A stretch of 39,059 nt of DNA from a virus, in IMG/VR virus record IMGVR_UViG_3300020442_001066, positions 1-39,059 of that record. One strand, 5' to 3'. Made by a program: the position numbers and the translations under genes. Position 1 is the stretch's first letter. Every line of letters starts with the position of its first letter. A model generated the notes under the pieces. That model made no database searches. It was not told where the DNA came from and was given only the letters and a program-made list of their open reading frames with translations. This document shows, piece by piece, positions 25,522 through 32,042 of this stretch.

Positions 25522-26293
25522 TTTTAACAGAACACAATTACACAACCTTGTCAAGAAAATACAGACAGAAGGTTTGTCTATTCATCATGATCAAGAATTT
25601 ACAGAAGCACAAATAATAGAATTCTTCAAACGTATAGGAGAGTGTGAAGCACCTGGCTTGTTTATGAATCCTAAGGATTATCCAGAAATATTTCTAGTAT
25701 CAGATCGCAAAGACGAGCAAGGAAATAAACTTGGAATGTTTGGCGGCGGCGAACTTGGTTGGCATTCAAATGGTAATAGTAGACACTTGATAGACAAGAT
25801 ATTAATTGCCCTTTATTGCGTAAAAGGTGATGTCAATACCACTCTTAGTATTTGTAACACAAGTCAACCTTTTTATGATTTAAGCAAAGACGAACAAGAG
25901 TATTGGCGTAGTATTACTATTCGTCTCAAGTTTCAAAATGATACTATGTACCACTTAGACGAAGACGATCCTGAATTAGAGTTTATGAGCAAAAACAAGG
26001 GCAGTATCCGTCCTCTCGTAGGACAGCATCCGCATACAGGTGCAGACTACTTTTATTTTCCATACCATTTTATAATAAAGGCGTGGGAAGGTAAGAAGCA
26101 AGTAGATCATGAAGAAATAATCGAAAAGCTAAAGCCTATTATTTTTAAAAGCAAGTATCAAAAACATCATGTTTTTGCAGAAGGTGACTTGTTAATGATG
26201 GATCAATTTACTACTTTACATAGAAGAACTCCAGTAATGGGCGATAGACTATTATGGAGAGTCGCCTGCGACTATAAAAGAGTATGCAATTAA
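25502..26293 (+). CDS. TauD/TfdA-family oxygenase-like protein with HxN in place of HxD (no. 2)
   Basis: 263 aa. GGGELGWHSNGNSR places His88 and Asn90 at the same residue numbers as in the paralogue at 23981. QFTTLHRRTPV with RLLWRVACDYK gives the distal His240 and Arg249 or Arg253. PYHFIIKAWEGKK and the general layout follow TauD/TfdA proteins. As in the paralogue, the usual Asp ligand is Asn. It starts inside the preceding gene (20-base overlap) and overlaps the next by 10. Confidence 0.72.
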   Translation: MTSQVYNFNRTQLHNLVKKIQTEGLSIHHDQEFTEAQIIEFFKRIGECEAPGLFMNPKDYPEIFLVSDRKDEQGNKLGMFGGGELGWHSNGNSRHLIDKILIALYCVKGDVNTTLSICNTSQPFYDLSKDEQEYWRSITIRLKFQNDTMYHLDEDDPELEFMSKNKGSIRPLVGQHPHTGADYFYFPYHFIIKAWEGKKQVDHEEIIEKLKPIIFKSKYQKHHVFAEGDLLMMDQFTTLHRRTPVMGDRLLWRVACDYKRVCN

Positions 26294-26799
26294 AATGGTA
26301 TAAATTAATTAATGTTGATTATGACATTGATGAAGTTTTGGTATGGGCAAGAAAACTACAGTTAAGTCAACCAGGTATCTCTATTGATAACAATAGTTCA
26401 GCAAACGGCTATCTAGGTGAACATCAACAATATTGGACTGGAGAATTTCCTCAAACACAGTTTGATTATTTTAATTCTATAATACCTTTAGACGGAACTT
26501 TTAAAGGAATAAAAACCAGTTGTACATTATGGGAATATCAAAAACAATCTAATCTGTTACCTCATATTCATAAAGAAGAAAATGAAATAGGTGGATTACT
26601 TATTGTACCGTTGATTGGTAAATTCAAAACAAGTTTATTTGAAAATGACAAAATAATAGACAGTGTAGAGTATTCACCAGGTAATATATTTTTTCTAAAA
26701 GGCAAAGAATTTTTACACGGTGGAGAAACTATAGATGATTATAGATTAAATGCAGTGCTGTATATTCACAAAAACGTAGACATGGATTTATACATATGA
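26284..26799 (+). CDS. Small double-stranded beta-helix (oxygenase/cupin-like) protein with HxH
   Basis: 171 aa. LLPHIHKEENEIGG gives H94-x-H96 with Glu99 nearby, and KEFLHGGETIDDYRLNAVLY gives His145 and Arg154. The second half follows the shape of small 2-oxoglutarate oxygenases, but the HxH motif is closer to cupins. It may be a metal enzyme with a three-His site or an oxygenase using the glutamate. The ribosome binding site is weak. It overlaps both neighbours by a few bases. Function unknown. Confidence 0.55.
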   Translation: MQLKWYKLINVDYDIDEVLVWARKLQLSQPGISIDNNSSANGYLGEHQQYWTGEFPQTQFDYFNSIIPLDGTFKGIKTSCTLWEYQKQSNLLPHIHKEENEIGGLLIVPLIGKFKTSLFENDKIIDSVEYSPGNIFFLKGKEFLHGGETIDDYRLNAVLYIHKNVDMDLYI

Positions 26800-28079
26800 A
26801 AGTAAATGCGATAAGTTTTAGTTATGCAGATAATAGTTTACAAACTCGTGGTTTAAAACTGTTACAGGAAAAACTAGATATTAATGTATTCGATATGTTA
26901 GACTTTAACATGCCAATCTGTAATTCAAACAAAAGCGATGGCATTGTACCTAAAAGTGTAGAAACCTTTTGCAATGTGTTAAACGATTCAGATGTGTTGA
27001 TATTTGCAGTTAGTGAAGCAACAAGTCATTATTGTGCAGGATTTAAAAATGCAATGGATTGGTTAGTAGTCAAAGCAAAGTTCAATGCACGTTTAGGAAC
27101 TGATTATGCAATAACAGGCAAACCCATAATTATAGTCACTTTTACACCTACCAAAAATGAACCAAACGGTGCAAGGCATTTTGATATGACCAAACATCTT
27201 TTGGAAAAATTAGGAGCAGATGTTAAAGCAATGCACGTTGTAAACAATGCATGGAAAACAGTTATTCCTGGCGGTTTAAACGCTGTTTTAAGCGTCTACA
27301 GTGCGATTAAAGAAGAAATACAGCATAACATACCAGCAGAGAAAAAACCCACTAAATTAGACGATTATAGCAGTTTAGGCTGGTTAAATGCATATAATGA
27401 TTGGAACATGAAATGGAAGTATGAGCTCAAACCAGTACACAGAGTAAATGGAATGCCGTGGCCTAGAATAAATGATCGAGAAAAGAAAATCGTCGAAGTT
27501 CCATTAAAGCAAGACTATAAAATGAGGAGTATGGATTATTTGGATACTCCTGAAGCTAGATGCATATTTGATAAACAGGCAGATATAATCATAGAAAACA
27601 AAATCAAAGGTATTGTTGATGTAGGGTGCAGAATTGGAATTATAAATGACATACTGCATGAACGTGGATACACTGATTATAGCTATATGGGATATGACAC
27701 AAGTCCACAGCCAATTGAGTATGCTAATGAAGTTTGGAAAGAACATAAGAACATAGAATATAGAGTTGCCAGTATGTATGATAATAATCCTGTCGACTTT
27801 ACTGTTGATTGTGTAGTATGGAGTGGTGTGCTTTTATATGATCCAGAGAATCATATGCAGTTATTTAAACAAGTGACATTTGATCAATATGATGCTAAAC
27901 ATGCAATTATCCAGGAACCTTGCAATGATCAAGATCCTGATAAATGGCTACCTAATATGAAATTAAACACAATAGAACAGGATCTTTACAAATATAAAGA
28001 AAAATATAATTACGAAGACTGGGTCGTTAATGCACAAGTATTTTCAGGTCGTAGAAGGATTGCTCATATATGGATTTAA
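26796..28079 (+). CDS. Fusion of a flavodoxin-like/NADPH-FMN reductase-like domain and a SAM methyltransferase-like domain
   Basis: 427 aa. Residues 1-175 read as a flavodoxin-like domain: MKVNAISFSYADNSLQTRGL for the phosphate loop, VLIFAVSEATSHYCAGFKNAMDWL for the FMN-ring region and KPIIIVTFTPT. Residues 265-427 read as a class I methyltransferase: GIVDVGCRIG (272-281), MGYDTSPQPIEYA (298-310) and VDCVVWSGVLLY. A linker rich in W and P joins them (190-225). The pairing suggests reduction and methylation of one substrate, or an electron supply for neighbouring radical enzymes. It has an ATGA overlap at the start and a 10-base overlap at the end. Confidence 0.65.
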   Translation: MKVNAISFSYADNSLQTRGLKLLQEKLDINVFDMLDFNMPICNSNKSDGIVPKSVETFCNVLNDSDVLIFAVSEATSHYCAGFKNAMDWLVVKAKFNARLGTDYAITGKPIIIVTFTPTKNEPNGARHFDMTKHLLEKLGADVKAMHVVNNAWKTVIPGGLNAVLSVYSAIKEEIQHNIPAEKKPTKLDDYSSLGWLNAYNDWNMKWKYELKPVHRVNGMPWPRINDREKKIVEVPLKQDYKMRSMDYLDTPEARCIFDKQADIIIENKIKGIVDVGCRIGIINDILHERGYTDYSYMGYDTSPQPIEYANEVWKEHKNIEYRVASMYDNNPVDFTVDCVVWSGVLLYDPENHMQLFKQVTFDQYDAKHAIIQEPCNDQDPDKWLPNMKLNTIEQDLYKYKEKYNYEDWVVNAQVFSGRRRIAHIWI

Positions 28080-28642
28080 AAATTATTCCTTATATTATAG
28101 ATGGTGTTGAAAACAAGCAGATTCCTGGAATGGATCTCATATTGGCTAAACAAGCAATCAAGTATATGAAAGAAGAAAGCAAAACAGATAGGTTAGCAGA
28201 AAACTATGATAAATGGCTTAAACTAGAAACAATGGCAATGTATTGTGTAGTGTGGGACACGAAAGCAAATAAACCTGTGATGACAAGTGGAGCTCAAAGA
28301 ATGAGTGATAACTGTTGTAGACTTTTTAGTAGATACTATTTGTTTGATGATTATAGGACGAAACATACAGATAATCTATATGCTAAAGTGGATGATTTCA
28401 AAACTGATTTATATATGCTTAAAGAACTACAAAACAATTTTAAATTGTTCTTTTGGAGCCGTGATAAAGGAACTGGATTCTTCAAACGGATTAAAGAAGC
28501 AAGACCTGATGTATTCCAAGATTGGAAAGTACATGATCAACTTATAGAAATATTATGGAAGGATAATGTGCAAGGAATAATATATACAGGTGATGCAAGT
28601 TATATAAAAGAGTTATCTTTTAACGAACAATCTTTCAGCTAA
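28070..28642 (+). CDS. Uncharacterised protein at the end of the island
   Basis: 190 aa, family not recognised. The middle part, MAMYCVVWDTKANKPVMTSGAQRM followed by CCRLFSRYYLFDDYR, has the look of a GNAT-type acyltransferase (a substrate-side strand then an aromatic helix), and FFWSRDKGTGFFKRI could be its cofactor loop, but no diagnostic motif is clear. It is the last plus-strand gene, overlapping the fusion gene by 10 bases, and it converges with the desaturase gene with a 30-base overlap. Confidence 0.6.
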   Translation: MDLKIIPYIIDGVENKQIPGMDLILAKQAIKYMKEESKTDRLAENYDKWLKLETMAMYCVVWDTKANKPVMTSGAQRMSDNCCRLFSRYYLFDDYRTKHTDNLYAKVDDFKTDLYMLKELQNNFKLFFWSRDKGTGFFKRIKEARPDVFQDWKVHDQLIEILWKDNVQGIIYTGDASYIKELSFNEQSFS

Positions 28643-29254
28643 CCAACCACCAGTATCCCATTTGTGTAATCTTACCCTTTTGAAATTTTCATGATGGTTT
28701 TTATGATATCCTTCACCTGCAATAAAAAAGTTTAGCCAAGGAACATTAGCACCACCTTCTGTTCTGTGTCCTATAGTATTCAATAGGCCAAAACCTATCT
28801 TTGCAAATACGAATGGAACTGCCGCATACGCAATCCAAAAGTAGGGACTAATTATAAAACTGATTATGTTGTGGGCAAAAAGTATTTTTAAGTGGTGTTT
28901 GTGGAAGAATACTAATCTAGGATTAGCATAAAGATCTTTTGCATACTTAGGTGGAATATTTGGTATGTCCCAGATGGTTAACAATACTTTCCAGAAACCT
29001 ACATGTTTTGCACTGTGGGGATCTTTTTCACTATCTGAATGATGGTGATGCATACGATGGCTTGCAATCCAACCAATGGGTGTTCTTATGTAAGCGACTG
29101 AAAGCATGAATAATCCTACCCATTCAAACCATACAGGAACCTTAAATTGTTTATGACAGTAATGTCTATGAAGTAGTATACTTGCGCCAAAGTGTGAGAT
29201 AACCTGGCTCCAAATAATACCTAAGAGAATTGCAATTAAAATACTTTCAACCAT
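28613..29254 (-). CDS. Membrane fatty-acid desaturase
   Basis: 213 aa. The three histidine boxes of acyl-CoA/acyl-lipid desaturases are all present: HRHYCH (29-34), HRMHHHH (66-72) and HKNHH (184-188); these bind the di-iron centre. Hydrophobic stretches near 3-28, 44-60 and 115-145 fit membrane spans. It would insert a cis double bond into an acyl chain in the host inner membrane. It is shorter than bacterial enzymes (usually 260-350 aa), but phage-type forms are often compact. The end overlaps the island's last gene in the opposite direction. Whether it serves host membrane remodelling or the island's product is open. Confidence 0.9.
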   Translation of the reverse strand: MVESILIAILLGIIWSQVISHFGASILLHRHYCHKQFKVPVWFEWVGLFMLSVAYIRTPIGWIASHRMHHHHSDSEKDPHSAKHVGFWKVLLTIWDIPNIPPKYAKDLYANPRLVFFHKHHLKILFAHNIISFIISPYFWIAYAAVPFVFAKIGFGLLNTIGHRTEGGANVPWLNFFIAGEGYHKNHHENFKRVRLHKWDTGGWLAERLFVKR

Positions 29255-29272
29255 TTATATGTCCTTCAAAAG

Positions 29273-29280
29273 TATTTAGC
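29273..29280 (-). promoter_or_regulatory. Weak T4-late-type promoter candidate before the desaturase
   Basis: On the minus strand the site reads GCTAAATA, 6 of 8 positions of the T4 late consensus, 18 bases upstream of the desaturase ATG. The leader contains only a poor ribosome binding site (AAGGAC). Low confidence because of the AT-rich context. Confidence 0.3.
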
Positions 29281-29296
29281 GAGGAAGTAACTAGGA

Positions 29297-30445
29297 TTAA
29301 ATTAAGTTGGCCCAAGCACCATTTTCATAGCCTTGGAATTTGTTTGTTGTAGTATTGTAAACCATCATACCGTTGGATGCCGTCAAAGCGTTAATGGCTG
29401 TTTGATCCATATTTCCTAGTAAAAGTTCTTGACTTACTTTTGCATTACCTACAACTTCTAATTCAGCGGCTGGTACTCTTGTAATTCCGTCAAAGCCTGA
29501 ACCACCTGCTTCTCCACCAATTTGAACTTTACCGTCTTTGTATAATTTTAAAAATTTTGTATATTGAACATTACCATCTGGTCTTGCTGAAAGCACCCAA
29601 TAGTTCTTAGAATATTCATGGCTCCATCTTACACTGTCGCCTACCTGTGGAGTACCGCTTTCATTAAAACCTATCAATATTCTATGCAAGCTGGCTGTAT
29701 CAGCGATTGCAGAAGATCCGTCTCTATAGTAATCTTCCTGGGTATGACTGTTTTCTTTTCTTATCTGAAAGTTCTTTGATAGAATGCTGTCGTTTTCAAT
29801 ATCACCAACAAGCAAACCTCGTACACCATCAACAAGCAAAGATGAGTTATCTGCTGAAACTGTACCAACCAAGTCTGCAAAAACTGTACTGGTTGTTGCA
29901 TCAAACACCAATGAACTATCCGCATTATATACACTACCTGTAATGTCTCCTGTCACACTACCAACAACGTTACCAGTTATTTCTCCTGTAACGTTACCTG
30001 TTAGGTTACCAACTACATTACCAACAACAGAACCAGTATGTGAACCAACAGTATCTCCTGATAGGTTTCCTATAAAGTTTGTTGCAGTTACGGAAGTTGT
30101 TTCTACCGGACCAACAATTTTGCCATTTACTGCGTCAACTAGGAGTGTTGAATCGTCTGCATAAATGTTACCACGTAAATCTAATTGGGGATTATTTGTT
30201 GCCGCCCAGTTAGATCCATTGTATACAAGTATTTGATCTTTCTGTGCCGCAAGTGCTTGAACGTTACCTAAATCTTCAAGGTTTTGTGTACTAACGGAAA
30301 CTGCTATTCCGCCTTGGGTTAAACCGTCTCCGACAAAAACTTCCTTACTGTCTGTGGTATAAACAAGTTCACCTTCAGCTGGCGTAAAACCTGGAGTGGT
30401 TTGCAATGCTGTTTTAGTGCCTCGTTTTAATCGTAAAGTACCCAT
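29297..30445 (-). CDS. Tail-fibre/adhesin protein with Mtd-like N-terminus and GNV/GNI repeats
   Basis: 382 aa. The start LRLKRGTKTALQTTPGF with GELVYTTDSKEVFVGDG (25-41) matches the N-terminal module of phage fibre and tropism-determinant proteins. Residues 126-172 are a run of short Gly-x-Val/Thr-Gly-x repeats (GNVVGNLTGNVTG) likely to form a beta-helical shaft. Three copies of a DSSLLVD-G-VG unit occur near 97-112, 176-194 and 199-214. RISNG-type shaft ends are replaced by NGMMVYNTTTNKFQGYENGAW, a common fibre C-terminus. It would sit at the virion surface and bind the host. TAGGAG precedes the ATG. Confidence 0.82.
   Translation of the reverse strand: MGTLRLKRGTKTALQTTPGFTPAEGELVYTTDSKEVFVGDGLTQGGIAVSVSTQNLEDLGNVQALAAQKDQILVYNGSNWAATNNPQLDLRGNIYADDSTLLVDAVNGKIVGPVETTSVTATNFIGNLSGDTVGSHTGSVVGNVVGNLTGNVTGEITGNVVGSVTGDITGSVYNADSSLVFDATTSTVFADLVGTVSADNSSLLVDGVRGLLVGDIENDSILSKNFQIRKENSHTQEDYYRDGSSAIADTASLHRILIGFNESGTPQVGDSVRWSHEYSKNYWVLSARPDGNVQYTKFLKLYKDGKVQIGGEAGGSGFDGITRVPAAELEVVGNAKVSQELLLGNMDQTAINALTASNGMMVYNTTTNKFQGYENGAWANLI
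29930..30070 (-). repeat. In-gene short tandem repeats of the fibre shaft
   Basis: About 47 codons encode degenerate Gly-containing units of four residues, seen in DNA as repeated GGTAACGT/GTAACTGG-like words on the minus strand. Such repeats recombine easily and can change shaft length between related phages. The copies are imperfect, so this is a coding repeat and not a satellite. Confidence 0.6.
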
Positions 30446-30472
30446 GTAATGCTCCTAATTCATTGTTATATA

Positions 30473-30480
30473 TATTTATG
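30473..30480 (-). promoter_or_regulatory. T4-late-type promoter for the fibre gene
   Basis: The minus strand reads CATAAATA, 7 of 8 matches to TATAAATA, 28 bases before the ATG and followed by a TAGGAG ribosome binding site. A virion structural gene is expected to be late, so position and function agree. Confidence 0.5.
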
Positions 30481-30496
30481 CCAAATACACATTTAT

Positions 30497-30811
30497 TTAC
30501 TTCTTCTTTTTAGTTGGGTTTTTGAAGAAAGCACGAGTCTTTTTTTCTATGTCTCGCTTTAACTTGGGTGTATTAAGCCTAAAATCAACGTGTAAGATAT
30601 CGTCCCCATAGGTTTTAAATAGATCTGCTATGGAGTTGTCTAGATCTGCTCCAGTCGATCTTTTTGCATTGCAATCAACTTCCCAAATCTTACCATTCTT
30701 ATATTCTATTCTAATAGAACTTAAATAGTCTATGGGAACTGTTTTTATATCAATGTCTTTAAGTACGTCTGGCCAATATCTTACTACATCATCAGGAAGC
30801 CGTTTTGACAC
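30497..30811 (-). CDS. Uncharacterised phage protein
   Basis: 104 aa, no family recognised. It starts with GTG inside the end of the 218-aa gene (20-base overlap), as no ATG is available in frame nearby. IRIEYKNGKIWEVD and ILHVDFRLNTPKLKRDI suggest a small alpha/beta protein, and the C-terminus is very basic (NPTKKKK), which may contact nucleic acid. It is the last gene of a run with the 90-aa and 218-aa genes. Confidence 0.65.
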   Translation of the reverse strand: MSKRLPDDVVRYWPDVLKDIDIKTVPIDYLSSIRIEYKNGKIWEVDCNAKRSTGADLDNSIADLFKTYGDDILHVDFRLNTPKLKRDIEKKTRAFFKNPTKKKK

Positions 30812-31448
30812 TGGCTTTACTTTTCTTCTTGGTAGGAACCAGTTCTTCTGCTTGCTCTCTTAGACGTTTTGCTTCTTTGTACATTCTATCAGCTTGTGAC
30901 CGATAGCTTGCCGCAAGATCTTCATCGCTTAGAACACCATTGTCTGGTGCTTGTACTCTTGCCGCCTGTGCTTCTGCTTGTACATTTGAAGTTTTAGGCA
31001 TATTGCTAACAGATCCAGCTTCTTGGATAGTAGTTCCTTCAGGAAGCTCGTTTGGATCTTTTAATGCCAATCCTGCAATAGTTGTTCCTCTTTGCTCAGC
31101 AATAACTTTGTTAAGTTCATCTAAGCCTACAGTGTAAGTTGGTGTTGGCATCATTTCAACATGTTCCATTGCTACCTTTTGTAGCTTACCTGAAGCATGA
31201 AATTTTGCTAACATATTTGCACCATCCGACAGTGGTGTTCTAGCCATAACTTCTGCAAATTCAAATGCTTCTTGTCCTGCAGGGCTTTCAACTGTCTTCA
31301 TAAGTGTGTCATGATCAGCATCTCCTAAAGATGCAGTATCAATGACTAATGCAGATTTTGCTTCTGCGTCTCCAGGAATGACTCTGTAAGCAACTACTAA
31401 TTTTCGTTGATTTTCTTTGAATCTTCCTACGTGTTTAATCTCCGCCAT
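30792..31448 (-). CDS. Uncharacterised phage protein with Ala/Gln-rich middle
   Basis: 218 aa. The first 125 residues (GRFKENQRKLVVAYRVIPGD...) look globular. A low-complexity Ala/Gln/Pro segment follows, then a predicted helix (YRSQADRMYKEAKRLREQAEEL) and a basic end (KKKSKASVK). Together with its 90-aa neighbour this resembles small conserved proteins of marine T4-like phages, but I cannot name a function. The start shares a base with the stop of the upstream gene (TAATG). Confidence 0.7.
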   Translation of the reverse strand: MAEIKHVGRFKENQRKLVVAYRVIPGDAEAKSALVIDTASLGDADHDTLMKTVESPAGQEAFEFAEVMARTPLSDGANMLAKFHASGKLQKVAMEHVEMMPTPTYTVGLDELNKVIAEQRGTTIAGLALKDPNELPEGTTIQEAGSVSNMPKTSNVQAEAQAARVQAPDNGVLSDEDLAASYRSQADRMYKEAKRLREQAEELVPTKKKSKASVKTAS

Positions 31449-31720
31449 TACTTGTCTCCTTTAGACTCTTCCTTATTGGCTTCGTTTGTCTTTTTAGCTT
31501 CTTCTTCAGCCTTTTGAACCTGCTGTAAGAAAGTGTCCAGCTTGTTGTATGTTTTGCCAACTGCTTCCATTTCGTTGGCTTTGAATGCACCTCTTTGTGA
31601 TGCAACGTCAATAATCGATCTTAGTACTCCAAGATCTTGCACTGTCAATTCAACCGGTGCTCCAGCTTGTGGCTGTGCCGCTGGTTGAGCTTCTGGTGCT
31701 TTAGTTTGTTCTGTCGACAT
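31448..31720 (-). CDS. Uncharacterised small phage protein
   Basis: 90 aa. It has a Pro/Ala/Gln-rich N-terminus (residues 1-22), a helical centre LTVQDLGVLRSIIDVASQRGAF and a charged C-terminal helix (QQVQKAEEEAKKTNEANK). The composition suits a coiled-coil or scaffolding helper, but this is only an impression. AAGGAG precedes the ATG. It is coupled to the 218-aa gene by TAATG. Confidence 0.68.
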   Translation of the reverse strand: MSTEQTKAPEAQPAAQPQAGAPVELTVQDLGVLRSIIDVASQRGAFKANEMEAVGKTYNKLDTFLQQVQKAEEEAKKTNEANKEESKGDK

Positions 31721-31755
31721 ATTATATACTCCTTCTTAGTTATATATGCACATTA

Positions 31756-31763
31756 TATTTACT
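31756..31763 (-). promoter_or_regulatory. Weak T4-late-type promoter candidate
   Basis: The minus strand reads AGTAAATA (6 of 8 matches to TATAAATA), 36 bases upstream of the 90-aa gene, overlapping the end of the 93-aa gene. It could make the 90/218/104-aa genes a late unit. The match alone is not strong. Confidence 0.25.
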
Positions 31764-32040
31764 TGTATTTTAAAAGTGGACACGCCAAAACGAAATATGA
31801 CAGCTCTTTTGGGTCTTCAAAACCCACTCTCATAACCTGTTCTACCTTGTTTGCTTTAGTCAAGCCCACTGTTTTATTAAGATAATAACGTTTTTTGAGG
31901 TTGTTTTCTATCCATTTTTCAAGAGCATCTTCCAGATTATATTGACTCGGTAAGTCAATTACTGCAAGATGTCGAGCTTTATATTTCAATCTCCTTATCT
32001 CGAAAAAGTCTTGGGCAGAAATTTTTCCTTTTAAATTCAT
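31759..32040 (-). CDS. Uncharacterised small phage protein
   Basis: 93 aa, basic, no family recognised. FFEIRRLKYKARHLAVIDL and ALEKWIENNLKKRYYLNK predict helices, and the end is hydrophobic (ELSYFVLACPLLKYK). It follows the VWA/metallopeptidase gene after two bases, so it is almost certainly in the same transcript and may assist that protein. Confidence 0.62.
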   Translation of the reverse strand: MNLKGKISAQDFFEIRRLKYKARHLAVIDLPSQYNLEDALEKWIENNLKKRYYLNKTVGLTKANKVEQVMRVGFEDPKELSYFVLACPLLKYK

Positions 32041-32042
32041 GT

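Noticed and set aside
29784-30164. 126-aa plus-strand frame opposite the fibre gene
   Set aside because: It mirrors the Gly/Val repeats of the fibre and gives a Pro/Thr/Leu low-complexity protein without a ribosome binding site.
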